Shown here in pieces: positions 28,444-39,038 of a DNA stretch of 64,000 nt. Positions within the stretch are counted from its first letter, which is position 1. Each line of letters starts with the position of its first letter. Position numbers and translations under genes: made by a program. Source of the DNA: Actinoallomurus sp. (GTDB lineage: Bacteria; Actinomycetota; Actinomycetes; Streptosporangiales; Streptosporangiaceae); contig JAOPYL010000189.1 of NCBI GenBank assembly GCA_025964625.1, forward strand, positions 1 to 64,000, given 5' to 3'. The notes under the pieces were generated by a model. The model worked only from the letters and a program-made list of their open reading frames with translations, made no database searches and was not told where the DNA came from.

Positions 28444-31400
28444 TTATGCCTGTTTGTCTGAATTGCCGGGAACTTCTGACGTGACCATCGGGTGAACATC
28501 CGGTGACTGGTCGTCACCGCCCGGACCCGCCTCCCACCTGCCGGACAGGCGCGCGAGCACTACCGCCACGAGAGCGAACGCGCCGGCGCAGCCCAGGGCG
28601 ATCGCCCAGCAGTGCGGGAGCAGCGGCTGGCTGCCGAAGAAGTGGCTGAGGCCGGGGACCTGGACGATGATCACCAGCGCGCCCAGCGACGCCAGCGCCG
28701 CGACCAGCACCAGTGGGTCGCGGCCGCCGGCCACGATGGTCTGCGCCAGCTGGGTGCTGACCAACGCCACGAGGCCCATGCTGTCCGCCTGACCGCGGGT
28801 GCCGCTGACCCGGCCGATCACCCATGCGGACAACGCCGCACCGGCGGTGGCCGTCCCCCGCACGACGATGTCGCGAGTCAGCGCGCTGCCGAGCGAGCGG
28901 TCCGGGCCCTCCGCGAGCAACTCCTCGTGAGTGACCCCGGACGGCGGCCGGGCCGCCAGCACGATCGCCGGGAGCATGTCCGTGAGCAGGTTGACCAGGA
29001 GCAGTTGCCGGACGTTGAGCGGACTGCGGCCGCTGATGAGACCTGTGCCGAGGGTGAAGGCGATCTCGCCGAGATTTCCGCCGAGCAGGACGGCGACGGC
29101 GTCGCGGGTCGATCGCCACATGGCGCGGCAGTCGGCGATCGCGTCGGCGATGGTCTCGATCCGGTCATCGGTGATGACGACGTCCGCCGACTCACGCGCC
29201 GCGGGTGTGGCTCGCTCGCCGAGCGCGATGCCCACGTCGGCCAGCCGGATCGCGGGGGCGTCGTTGGCGCCGTCGCCGGTCACGGCGACCACCCGGCCGG
29301 CGGAACGCAGCGCCTGCACGATGCGGGCCTTCTGTGCGGGGCTCACCCGGGCGAACACCGAGACGCCGATCAGCGCGTCGGCCAGCTCCTTGTCGTCGAG
29401 CGCATCCAGGTCGGCACCCGTCATGATCTTGCCGTTGAGCAGGCGCAGTTCCGCGGCGATGGCCTCGGCCGTGGTGGGGTGGTCGCCCGTGATCATGACG
29501 ATGTCGACGCCCGCCTTGCGGAGCCGTGCCACGGCGTCGGCGGCCGTGGGCCGGACCGGGTCGGCGATGCACACCAGGCCGAGGAGGCACAGGCGGTTGA
29601 TGCGCGACTCGGTGAGATCCTGCCTCCCCGACGCCTTGCGCTCCGCGACGGCCAGCACCCGGTAGCCCAGACGGGCCAGCCGGTCGACTTCCTGCTCCAC
29701 CTTCTCGCGAGCCTTCGCGTCGAAGGGGGTGAGTCCCTCGTCGCGGGACCAGGTGACGCACCGATCCAGGACGATCTCCGGTGCGCCCTTCACGCTGAGG
29801 CGCTGGGTGTCCCCGGACCTGCCGAGCACGGCGTGGTAGCCACGCGCCGGCTCGAACGGCATTTCGTCGACGCGTTCCCAGGACCCCAGACCATCCGATG
29901 CGTCCATGTCGAGCCGATTGACGGCGCGCACGATCGCCTGATCGGTGGGGTGCGGAAGCCGTCGCCCGATCTGTTCGGGGCTGGCCCGGAGGGCGGCGGC
30001 GACGATCTCACGGCCCGGCCCCGACAGGCTCTCGACAGGCGAGCTGGAGCAGCCGTCCGAGACCTGCCGTACCCGCAGCCTTCCCATCGTGAGGGTGCCG
30101 GTCTTGTCGAAGCACAGGACGTCGACCCGGCCGAGCGCCTCGATCGTCGTCGGGTTGCGCACCAGGGCACCGCGCCGCGATATCCGGCGCGCGGTGGCGA
30201 GCTCCGCGGCCGTGGCGACGAACGGGAGCCCCTCGGGCACGGCCGCGACCGCGAGGCTGACCGCCGGGCCCAGCGCGCGGGCGATCGAACGGCTGCGCAC
30301 CAGATCCGACACGAAGAGCACGCCACCGGCCGCCAGCGAGATGGGCAGTGTCACCTCGGTCAGCGATCGCAGCCGTGCCTCGACACCGCCTACGCGCCGC
30401 TCGCCCTCAGCGAGCCGCGTCGTGCGGCCGATCTCGGTCTGGACACCCGTGGCGACGACCACCGCCGCCGCCTCACCCGCCGCGACGACCGTGCCCTCGT
30501 AGAGCATCGAGGTCCGGTCGGCCACCGATCCGGACACGCTGGGCCGGGCGTTCTTGGTGACGAGCTGCGACTCCCCGGTCAAGCTGGACTCGTCGATCTC
30601 CAGTCCCTTCGCGGACAGCAGCCGGCAGTCGGCGGGAACGGCGTCGCCCGCGCTGAGGAGGACGACGTCGCCGGCCACCAGCTTGTCCGCCGTGGCCTTG
30701 GCGTCCGTGCCCTCCTCACCGGGCCGCCTCAGCCGAACCCGGACCGCACTCAGATCGACGAGTTGCCGCAGCGCCCGCTCGGCGCCGACGCGCTGGACAC
30801 CGGACATGAGCGCGTTGACGCCCAGCACCGTGCCGATGAGAGCGGCGTCCAGAATGGAGCCGACGACCGCCGAGACCCCCGCCCCTGCCGCCAGCGCCGG
30901 CGTGAGCGGGTTGTCCAGCTCCTGGACCGTCACCCGTGCGAGACCGGGAATGAGCGGGCCGCCCTCGCCCGTAGTGGTGCGGCGCAGCATCGCCGCGTCC
31001 TCGCCGATGCCCGACATGGAGGAGTCCAGGCGGTCCAGGACGGCCTGGGCGGGCAAGGCATGCCACGGTGTGCGGTCGGTCGGAATGGCAGCGGGGCGCC
31101 GGCCGAGTGTCAGACCCGACCACGTGCCGACGGCGAACGCGGACACCGCCGCCATGTTGACGGCGAGTTGCGCGCGGCGGGCCGAAGTCTGGGATGGTCC
31201 GGCGGCGGCCAGCAGGGCCCCGGCCACCGAACCGACGGCGGCGATCCGCGCGGCACGCGCGCTGACCTCCCGGGCGGACACCACAGCTTCGACCAGCAGG
31301 CAGGTCTCCGCCAGCCCCGGCCCGCAGAGCAGGTGAGCGCCCCACGGAGCATGACCTGTGCCACTCAGGACTCCGATGCCCACGTCCGCGGCGGCGAGCG

Positions 31401-32904
31401 CCGCGCCTCCCCGGGCGGCGATGAGCATGACGGCATGTCCCTCCGCCTGGAGGGTCTGCACGGATGCCAGGAGCCGGCTTCCGCCGGGAACGGTGCCCTC
31501 GACCGAGAGCCGGGTGCGGACGCCGGCGCCCGCACCCGCGATCAACACCGGGCCGGCCCTGCGTGCGGCGGCGATGAGGGCCTCGGCGAGCGGATCGAGT
31601 TCGGGCACGACGGAGACCAGGGCGATCGGCTCGTCCCCACGCGTGAGGACCAGCACGGTCGCGCCACGACCGCGCATCGCCGCCACCCGTTCCCCGACAT
31701 CCGGGATGTCCGGCAGATCCGGCCGGGCCCCTGAGCCGGACGGCCTGAGCGGGGCCACCGCCCACAAGCCGTCCTCGTGGCGGGTCCTCAACCGCTGCGT
31801 GTCGACCACCGCGTGGGCGCGTTCATAGGCCTCTTCAGGGGCGATGGTGTCCGAAAGCGGCACCACCTCCTCGATCACGTACTCGCCCGTACGGAGCGCG
31901 GACACGTCGATGACCACCCGGTCGATGCGGTCCAACCTGCGCAGAGCCTCCGCCTGCAGTACGACGCTGTCCCGGCGGGCGACCGCGAGGCCGAGCTGGA
32001 CGGTGAAGACGTCGCGGCCCAGACGGGCGGCCTTGGGCACGCCCGCGGCGAGGACACCCTGGGCGCGATCAAAATCCCGGGTGAACGCGTACGTCCCGAT
32101 GGAGGCCGTGATCGCCGCTGGGATGGTCCACGAGGCCACCCGCTCCACGGGACCGTACGGCAGCGGGACCGGTCGCGGCGGCACATCGAGGGGTACGGCG
32201 CGGAAGGCCCCGGGGCCGCCGTCCAGATATGGGGAACGGCGGGTCCAGGTCTGCGCGTGCCTCCGCAGCTCCGCCAGCCGGATGAGCCGGTACACGGAGG
32301 TGAGCAGGGGCCCGATCGGCTGGTAGGCCAGGGCACTGGTGATCGCGACTCCGGTGCCGAGGACCAGATCGGTGGGCGTCCGGCCGAGCCGGCGCTCCAG
32401 CTGGGCCCTCACCTGGGGGGTGTGCTCGGCCATCGAGGCGAGTGTCGCCACGGCGGGAGGAATGCCCGCGCGGTGCAGCAGCCGTCCCGCGACCGCGGCA
32501 CTGCCCGCGGTGAGATAGAGGCCGGTGAGAGCCGCCTCCCGGATCAGCGCCTGGCCGTCCGACGGACGCGCGGAGCCGCCGAACGGCTGCTCATCGGCGT
32601 CATGTCGCCGCTCGGCGGCTTGGACGGCGCCGATGAGATCATCGATGGGCACGTCGGCGTCGCAGAGCACCATCACGAGACCGAGCGGGGCGTTCACCTC
32701 CGCCCGTGTGACCCCGGGGATGCCGAGCAGCCCGACGCGGAGCGTCTCCGCCAACGCCTCGGTCCCCGGCAGGTGCACCCCGCGGACCGGGATATCGGTG
32801 CGGCCGTGCGCCCGGTGCACCCGGCGTGGCACCGTGCCCGTCACCGTGTGCGCAACGGCGCGGGGCAGGTTGATCGCGCTGCCGAGCAGACGTCGCAGCG
32901 GCAT
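28444..32904 (-). CDS. Large cation-transporting P-type ATPase (CtpI-like)
   Basis: 1486 aa; CFDKTGTLTMGRL, TGESQLVTKNARPSVSG, VAVTGDGANDAPAIRLADVGIA, C-terminal TM region. Confidence 0.93.
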   Translation of the reverse strand: MPLRRLLGSAINLPRAVAHTVTGTVPRRVHRAHGRTDIPVRGVHLPGTEALAETLRVGLLGIPGVTRAEVNAPLGLVMVLCDADVPIDDLIGAVQAAERRHDADEQPFGGSARPSDGQALIREAALTGLYLTAGSAAVAGRLLHRAGIPPAVATLASMAEHTPQVRAQLERRLGRTPTDLVLGTGVAITSALAYQPIGPLLTSVYRLIRLAELRRHAQTWTRRSPYLDGGPGAFRAVPLDVPPRPVPLPYGPVERVASWTIPAAITASIGTYAFTRDFDRAQGVLAAGVPKAARLGRDVFTVQLGLAVARRDSVVLQAEALRRLDRIDRVVIDVSALRTGEYVIEEVVPLSDTIAPEEAYERAHAVVDTQRLRTRHEDGLWAVAPLRPSGSGARPDLPDIPDVGERVAAMRGRGATVLVLTRGDEPIALVSVVPELDPLAEALIAAARRAGPVLIAGAGAGVRTRLSVEGTVPGGSRLLASVQTLQAEGHAVMLIAARGGAALAAADVGIGVLSGTGHAPWGAHLLCGPGLAETCLLVEAVVSAREVSARAARIAAVGSVAGALLAAAGPSQTSARRAQLAVNMAAVSAFAVGTWSGLTLGRRPAAIPTDRTPWHALPAQAVLDRLDSSMSGIGEDAAMLRRTTTGEGGPLIPGLARVTVQELDNPLTPALAAGAGVSAVVGSILDAALIGTVLGVNALMSGVQRVGAERALRQLVDLSAVRVRLRRPGEEGTDAKATADKLVAGDVVLLSAGDAVPADCRLLSAKGLEIDESSLTGESQLVTKNARPSVSGSVADRTSMLYEGTVVAAGEAAAVVVATGVQTEIGRTTRLAEGERRVGGVEARLRSLTEVTLPISLAAGGVLFVSDLVRSRSIARALGPAVSLAVAAVPEGLPFVATAAELATARRISRRGALVRNPTTIEALGRVDVLCFDKTGTLTMGRLRVRQVSDGCSSSPVESLSGPGREIVAAALRASPEQIGRRLPHPTDQAIVRAVNRLDMDASDGLGSWERVDEMPFEPARGYHAVLGRSGDTQRLSVKGAPEIVLDRCVTWSRDEGLTPFDAKAREKVEQEVDRLARLGYRVLAVAERKASGRQDLTESRINRLCLLGLVCIADPVRPTAADAVARLRKAGVDIVMITGDHPTTAEAIAAELRLLNGKIMTGADLDALDDKELADALIGVSVFARVSPAQKARIVQALRSAGRVVAVTGDGANDAPAIRLADVGIALGERATPAARESADVVITDDRIETIADAIADCRAMWRSTRDAVAVLLGGNLGEIAFTLGTGLISGRSPLNVRQLLLVNLLTDMLPAIVLAARPPSGVTHEELLAEGPDRSLGSALTRDIVVRGTATAGAALSAWVIGRVSGTRGQADSMGLVALVSTQLAQTIVAGGRDPLVLVAALASLGALVIIVQVPGLSHFFGSQPLLPHCWAIALGCAGAFALVAVVLARLSGRWEAGPGGDDQSPDVHPMVTSEVPGNSDKQA

Positions 32905-32978
32905 TACTCACTCCTTGATCGCGGCATGCAGACGACCGGCGATCGCTCGCCGGGGTACGGGTGGGGACGGCCTGGCCG

Positions 32979-33419
32979 TCAGGACCTGGCGGTGGCCCTG
33001 GCCTGCTGTGGAGGCCGACTCGCCCTCGCCGCGGATTCGCGGTCGCGGTCGCGGTTGGCCCGCCGCGCGATCATGGTGCCGATACCGATCGCCGCGGCCA
33101 CCGGCCAGTCGAGGACGCCGAGAGCGGCCGCGAGCCCGAGCCCGCCGTAGAACGCGAGCCGGTCAGGCGACGGCAGATAGCCGGCGACGGCGTGCCCGGC
33201 GTCGCCGACGTACGACATGCCGGGCATCGGCAGCCGGAGCTTGTAGACCTTCACGTGCGGGGTGACGACCGGAACCGGCACGGTCGCCGCGTGCTCCTCC
33301 TCGGCGGTGGCCCTGCCCCCCGCACGCGTCTGCCGGCCGCGCTGGCCAGTGGCCCTGCTACTCGCCGTCGTCTTCGTCGACGCGGTCTTTTCCTTCGTAG
33401 CTCTCCCCGGCGTGGTCAT
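32979..33419 (-). CDS. Hypothetical membrane-associated protein upstream of the P-type ATPase
   Basis: MTTPGRATKEKTASTKTTASSRATGQ...RLAFYGGLGLAAALGVLDWPVAAAIGIGTMIARRANRDRD; same strand as the ATPase. Confidence 0.65.
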   Translation of the reverse strand: MTTPGRATKEKTASTKTTASSRATGQRGRQTRAGGRATAEEEHAATVPVPVVTPHVKVYKLRLPMPGMSYVGDAGHAVAGYLPSPDRLAFYGGLGLAAALGVLDWPVAAAIGIGTMIARRANRDRDRESAARASRPPQQARATARS

Positions 33420-33832
33420 GCCGACCAATCCCCCCCGCTCACGTGCCCAGATGTCTGCGCTTGCAGGTCAACCGTGCATGCGAGGCACAGCGAACACAAG
33501 ACCTGAAGGGCAGATCCGGACCGACCTTTTCCCTGGTCACTGCCGCACAATGGGCAAGCCGGGCCGATTCGTCACCGCAACACGGTGCCGTCCGCCCGAT
33601 CGAGGAGGGGAAGCTCGGAACGGCGCGGCAGCCCCTCCCGGTCACCGCGGCGGGTGACGGCGAACGCGCCGGTGGTGACGGCGGTGCGCAGGGCCGCCTC
33701 GGCGCCCGGCGAGCACCTCTCCGGCGGTTACGACCATCAGACTCCCTCGCCCCGATATCCGCGGCCTGCGAGGGTACGGTCTCCGGCACTTCGCGGGTAC
33801 AGAAACGGACAGCCCGATAAAGGAGGAGGAGC

Positions 33833-34177
33833 ATGGCACGCGACGAACCCGGCTATGAGCCCGACTACCGGTTCTCGCTTGCCAACGAACGCACCCTTCT
33901 CGCCTGGATTCGCACGGCCTTCGGCCTGATCGCGCTCGGGGTGCCCCTCGCCGGGGGGATCCACGGCGTGACGCTGCCGCGCTGGCACCGCGAGATCGGG
34001 CTCGCCGCGATCGCGCTGAGTGTGGTGATCGCGCCTGCCGCCTACCGCAACTGGCGCCGCGCCCAGCTCGCCATGCGCCTCGGCGTACGCCTCCCACGCG
34101 ACCCGCTGCCCGTGATCCTGGCGACGGGCGTGGCGGTCCTTTTCACGATCACGCTGGTCAGCGTGGTGCTGACGTGA
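33833..34177 (+). CDS. DUF202 (YidH-like) membrane protein
   Basis: YRFSLANERTLLAWIRTAFGLIALGVPLAG. Confidence 0.9.
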   Translation: MARDEPGYEPDYRFSLANERTLLAWIRTAFGLIALGVPLAGGIHGVTLPRWHREIGLAAIALSVVIAPAAYRNWRRAQLAMRLGVRLPRDPLPVILATGVAVLFTITLVSVVLT

Positions 34178-34443
34178 GCTCCGGGCTGCAGGAGGAGCGC
34201 ACCGAACTGGCGTGGCTGCGCACGATGCTGTCGTGCTGGGCGGCCGCCCTGATCGCGGCGAAGATATCCTTTCCGGTGGGCACGCTCGCCATAATGGGCC
34301 CGGTCGCGGTGACCACGGTCGCCCACCTGAGGCGACGGCGGCTGAAAGGTGGCGGCTCACCGCCTCCTGCACTGCCCCCCGCCGCGGCCGCCCTCGTGGC
34401 CGCCTCCTGCGTCATCATCGCGATCGCGGGCCTCTTCATGTGA
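34174..34443 (+). CDS. DUF202 membrane protein
   Basis: LQEERTELAWLRTMLSCWAAALIAAK; overlaps the preceding gene. Confidence 0.88.
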   Translation: MSSGLQEERTELAWLRTMLSCWAAALIAAKISFPVGTLAIMGPVAVTTVAHLRRRRLKGGGSPPPALPPAAAALVAASCVIIAIAGLFM

Positions 34444-34463
34444 CCGCCACTTTCATGTGACCG

Positions 34464-34988
34464 TCACTCGGGGGAGAGAAAGCAGGCCCAGACCACCTTT
34501 CCGTGGCCGGACAGCGGCACCCAGTTCCACGAATGACTGAACGCCTCCACGAGGTGCAGCCCGCGCCCGGTCTGGGACACGAAGTCGGGCTCCCTGTGCA
34601 CCGGGATCTGGTCGCTGGGGTCCGTGACGGCACACGTCAGCCGCCCGCCCGTGCGCAGCAGGCTGAGCCGGATGGGCATGCCCTCGACGCCATCCGGCAG
34701 CCCGGGGGCGTACCGCAGGGCGTTGGTGACGAGTTCGGACACGACCAGCCGGACGTCGTCGTACATGCCGCCGAGGCCCCAGGCTCGCAAGGCGGTGAGG
34801 GCGAAGTCCCGGGCCTCCTTCACCGACTCGGGCACGGCGGCCAGTCCGACGGTCATCGCGTGCGGGGCGGAATGCGCGGAAGAATCAGCACGGTCGCCCC
34901 ATCCCTCGCCGCGCGCGATCGCCGCCAACCACTCTTGGGCTTCGTCGACTCTTTCTCCAGCCATCCAGCGCGCTCCGTGTGCTGTCAT
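34464..34988 (-). CDS. HATPase_c anti-sigma-like ATP-binding regulatory protein
   Basis: VKEARDFALTALRAWGLGGMYDDVRLVVSELVTNALRYAPG...GRGLHLVEAFSHSWNW. Confidence 0.88.
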   Translation of the reverse strand: MTAHGARWMAGERVDEAQEWLAAIARGEGWGDRADSSAHSAPHAMTVGLAAVPESVKEARDFALTALRAWGLGGMYDDVRLVVSELVTNALRYAPGLPDGVEGMPIRLSLLRTGGRLTCAVTDPSDQIPVHREPDFVSQTGRGLHLVEAFSHSWNWVPLSGHGKVVWACFLSPE

Positions 34989-35046
34989 TCACGATCCCCT
35001 GGTAAGCAGTGATCGGCGTGCCCGCGCGCTATCCTGCTCGACATGT

Positions 35047-35076
35047 CTTGCATATGCAAGGCCCGATGCACGTGCA
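35047..35076. promoter_or_regulatory. Tandem palindromes CTTGCATATGCAAG (35047-35060) and TGCACGTGCA (35067-35076)
   Basis: Perfect 14-bp and 10-bp palindromes between the HATPase and XRE/DUF5753 genes. Confidence 0.65.
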
Positions 35077-35133
35077 TATGACCGTGCACACTCTGACAGC
35101 GACAGGAGGGAGTGGCAGACTGTGCGCTGACCG

Positions 35134-36018
35134 ATGCTCATGGAGGTAGAGGTGGACACAGCGCAGCCCGCCGGAGGACCGACCGTTCTTCGCCGGCTCC
35201 TCGGTGCCCAGCTGCGCCGGTTGCGTGAGCGGCAGGGAATCACTCGCGAGGAGGCCGGATACGCGATCCGCGCCTCCGGTTCCAAGATGAGCCGCCTCGA
35301 ACTGGGCCGGGTCGGTTTCAAGGAACGCGACGTGACCGACCTGCTGACCCTGTACGGCGTCACCGACGAGAGCGACCGGGAGACCCTGCTCGCCCTCGCC
35401 CAGGACGCCAACAGCCCTGGCTGGTGGCACCGGTACGGCGACGTCCTGCCGGGCTGGTTCGAGACGTACGTGGGACTGGAAGAGGCCGCGGCGCTGATCC
35501 GGACGTATGAGGTCCAGTTCATCCCCGGCCTGCTACAGACCGAGGAGTACGCCCGCGCCGTCATCTCCCTGGGCAACTCGACCGCGCCTCCCTCCGAGAT
35601 CGAGCAGAGGGTCAGCCTGCGCATAACTCGCCAGCAGCTGCTCTCGCGCGGGGGCGGTCCCCGCCTGTGGGCGGTCGTGGACGAAGCGGCGTTGCGACGG
35701 CCGATCGGGGGACCAGAGGTGATGCGCGGCCAGATCGAGCGGCTGATCGAGGCCACCAAGCTGCCGGGCGTCATCCTTCAGGTGCTGCCGTTCCGGGTCG
35801 GCGGTCACACCGCCGAGGCCGGGGCCTTCACCATCCTGCGATTTCCCGAGTCGGACCTGCCGGACGTGGTCTACGTCGAGCAACTGACCAGCGCGCTTTA
35901 CCTGGACAGACGCGATGACGTGGACTCCTACATGGAGGCCATGGAACGCCTCTGTGTGGTCAGCGCGCCTCCGGACAGCACCGCCGAGATCCTCAGCAGG
36001 ATTCTCCAGGAGACATGA
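35134..36018 (+). CDS. XRE-family HTH / DUF5753 regulator (WhiJ-like)
   Basis: LRRLLGAQLRRLRERQGITREEAGYAIRASGSKMSRLELGR...YEVQFIPGLLQTEEYARAVISL...ILQVLPFRVGGHTAEAGAFTILRF. Confidence 0.92.
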   Translation: MLMEVEVDTAQPAGGPTVLRRLLGAQLRRLRERQGITREEAGYAIRASGSKMSRLELGRVGFKERDVTDLLTLYGVTDESDRETLLALAQDANSPGWWHRYGDVLPGWFETYVGLEEAAALIRTYEVQFIPGLLQTEEYARAVISLGNSTAPPSEIEQRVSLRITRQQLLSRGGGPRLWAVVDEAALRRPIGGPEVMRGQIERLIEATKLPGVILQVLPFRVGGHTAEAGAFTILRFPESDLPDVVYVEQLTSALYLDRRDDVDSYMEAMERLCVVSAPPDSTAEILSRILQET

Positions 36019-36269
36019 TGCAGTATCGAATGCAGTACCCCACATACAACGGCATTCCCGCCACCGACCTCCGTGACGTGAGGTGGCAGAAGAGCCACCG
36101 GAGCAACTCCCAGGGCAACTGCGTCGAACTCGCGCAGCTCCCCGACGGCAGCGTCGCGGTCAGAAACTCCCGCCATCCGGCCGGGCCCGCCCTGGTCTAC
36201 ACGAAGTCCGAGATCCAGGCGCTCATTCTGGGCGCCAAGGCAGGTGACTTCGACAGCCTGATCGCCTGA
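36015..36269 (+). CDS. DUF397 small protein
   Basis: LRDVRWQKSHRSNSQGNCVELAQLPDGSVAVRNSRHPAGPALVYTKSE. Confidence 0.92.
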   Translation: MMQYRMQYPTYNGIPATDLRDVRWQKSHRSNSQGNCVELAQLPDGSVAVRNSRHPAGPALVYTKSEIQALILGAKAGDFDSLIA

Positions 36270-36284
36270 AACGCACACCTCCAC

Positions 36285-36316
36285 GACCCCCGCCCGGGCA
36301 GACTCGGCCGGGGGTC
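36285..36316. terminator. Hairpin terminator after DUF397
   Basis: GACCCCCG...CGGGGGTC perfect 8-bp arms. Confidence 0.55.
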
Positions 36317-36323
36317 TCTGGGT

Positions 36324-36337
36324 TAGAACGCGTTCCA
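36324..36337. promoter_or_regulatory. KstR-like box TAGAACGCGTTCCA
   Basis: Matches TAGAACnnGTTCYA; upstream of fadA5-like gene. Confidence 0.72.
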
Positions 36338-36379
36338 GGGCAGAGTTGACTGCACCGCGCCTCTTGTTGGCCCCTGAGT

Positions 36380-37623
<1,244 letters not shown>

Positions 37624-37687
37624 CCGGCAAGACGCGCGCCACGTCCTCCTGACCCGGCCGAATCTTGACCCGAGCGAGCGCTTGGTT

Positions 37688-37701
37688 TAGAACGTGTTTC
37701 A
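37688..37701. promoter_or_regulatory. KstR-like box TAGAACGTGTTTCA
   Basis: 28 bp upstream of the first P450. Confidence 0.7.
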
Positions 37702-37728
37702 GAGTGTCCATCCGCCGGAGGAGCGCCG

Positions 37729-38949
37729 ATGCCGATCGACATCATCACGCCGGATATGTATGAGATGGGCGGCTTTCCCGATGAGGGCTTCCGCCGGCTG
37801 CGCAGGGAAGCGCCGGTCTACTGGCACGAGGACCCGGCCGACGGCGTACCCGGCTTCTGGGCGGTGACCAGGTACAGCGACGTCGTGCACGTCTCACGCC
37901 ACCCGGAGCTGTTCTCCTCCTATGCGCGGACGTCGATGTTCGACGAGTTCACCGACGACGACATCGCCCTGTACCGGCTGATGATGCTGTTCATGGACCC
38001 TCCGCAGCACACCCGGCAGCGGAGCTATGTCAACAGGGGCTTCACCCCCCGGATGATCAAGCAGCTCGAGGAGCACATCCGCGACGTCGGCCATCAGCTC
38101 ATCGACGACGTCGTGACGCGCGGCGAGGCGTGCTTCGTGCGGGACATCGCGGCGCCGTTCCCGCTGTATGTGATCTGCGAGCTGATCGGCGCGCCGGTCG
38201 AGGACCGCGGCAAGATCTTCGAGTGGTCGAACGCGCTGATCGGCTTCGGCGACCCCGACTACGCCCCCATGGCCGAGCACGCCCGCGACGTCTCGGCTCA
38301 GATCCTGGCCTACGCCCACGAACTGGCCGCTCACCGCAGGGGACACCCAGGCGACGACATCGCGACGAAGCTGCTCGAACCGGACGCCGATGGCAGGGTG
38401 CTCAGCTCGGACGAGTTCGCGATGTTCATCCTGCTGCTGATCATCGCGGGCAACGAGACCACCCGGAACGGCGCCTCCGGTGGCATGCTCGCCTTCTTCG
38501 AGCACCCGGACCAGTGGCAACGGCTGCTCGCCAACCGGGGGCTGATCAGGACCACCGCCGACGAGATCGTGCGCTGGGTCAGCCCGGTCAACCTGTTCCG
38601 GCGCACGGCGCTGCGGGACACCGAGATCCGCGGGCGGCGGATCAGGGAGGGCGACAAGGTGGTGATCTTCTACCCTTCCGCCAACCGCGACGAGGACGTC
38701 TTCGAGGACCCCTACACCTTCGACGTCGGCCGCGACCCCAATCCGCACATCGGCTTCGGCGGCGGCGGTCCCCACTTCTGCCTGGGCACGCACCTCGCAC
38801 GCCTGGAGCTGACCGTGCTGTTCGACGTCCTGCTGGAACGGATGCCCGACATCCGGCAGGCGGGCGAGGCCCGCCGGCTGCGGTCCAACTTCATCAACGG
38901 GATCAAAGAACTTCCGGTCCGGTTCACCCCCTCCGAACGCCATCGCTAG
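37729..38949 (+). CDS. Cytochrome P450, CYP125/CYP142-like
   Basis: IIAGNETTRNG I-helix; FGGGGPHFCLGTHLARLEL heme motif; next to fadA5-like thiolase. Confidence 0.88.
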   Translation: MPIDIITPDMYEMGGFPDEGFRRLRREAPVYWHEDPADGVPGFWAVTRYSDVVHVSRHPELFSSYARTSMFDEFTDDDIALYRLMMLFMDPPQHTRQRSYVNRGFTPRMIKQLEEHIRDVGHQLIDDVVTRGEACFVRDIAAPFPLYVICELIGAPVEDRGKIFEWSNALIGFGDPDYAPMAEHARDVSAQILAYAHELAAHRRGHPGDDIATKLLEPDADGRVLSSDEFAMFILLLIIAGNETTRNGASGGMLAFFEHPDQWQRLLANRGLIRTTADEIVRWVSPVNLFRRTALRDTEIRGRRIREGDKVVIFYPSANRDEDVFEDPYTFDVGRDPNPHIGFGGGGPHFCLGTHLARLELTVLFDVLLERMPDIRQAGEARRLRSNFINGIKELPVRFTPSERHR

Positions 38950-38960
38950 AACAAGTTCCA
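38947..38960. promoter_or_regulatory. KstR-like box TAGAACAAGTTCCA
   Basis: Between the two P450 genes, overlapping the end of the first. Confidence 0.7.
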
Positions 38961-39038
38961 CTATCCAAAGGTGCTCAAAAGTGGTGGAGTTACCCTCCGG
39001 CGGCTTTAGAGCCACCGACCTCCAAGGGCGGTAACGGC

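Noticed and set aside
28612-31734. 1040-aa plus-strand ORF
   Set aside because: Antisense shadow of the CtpI-like P-type ATPase, no recognisable domains.
33443-33820. 125-aa plus-strand ORF in the gap before the DUF202 genes
   Set aside because: No recognisable domain, and overlapping ORFs in other frames are equally plausible.
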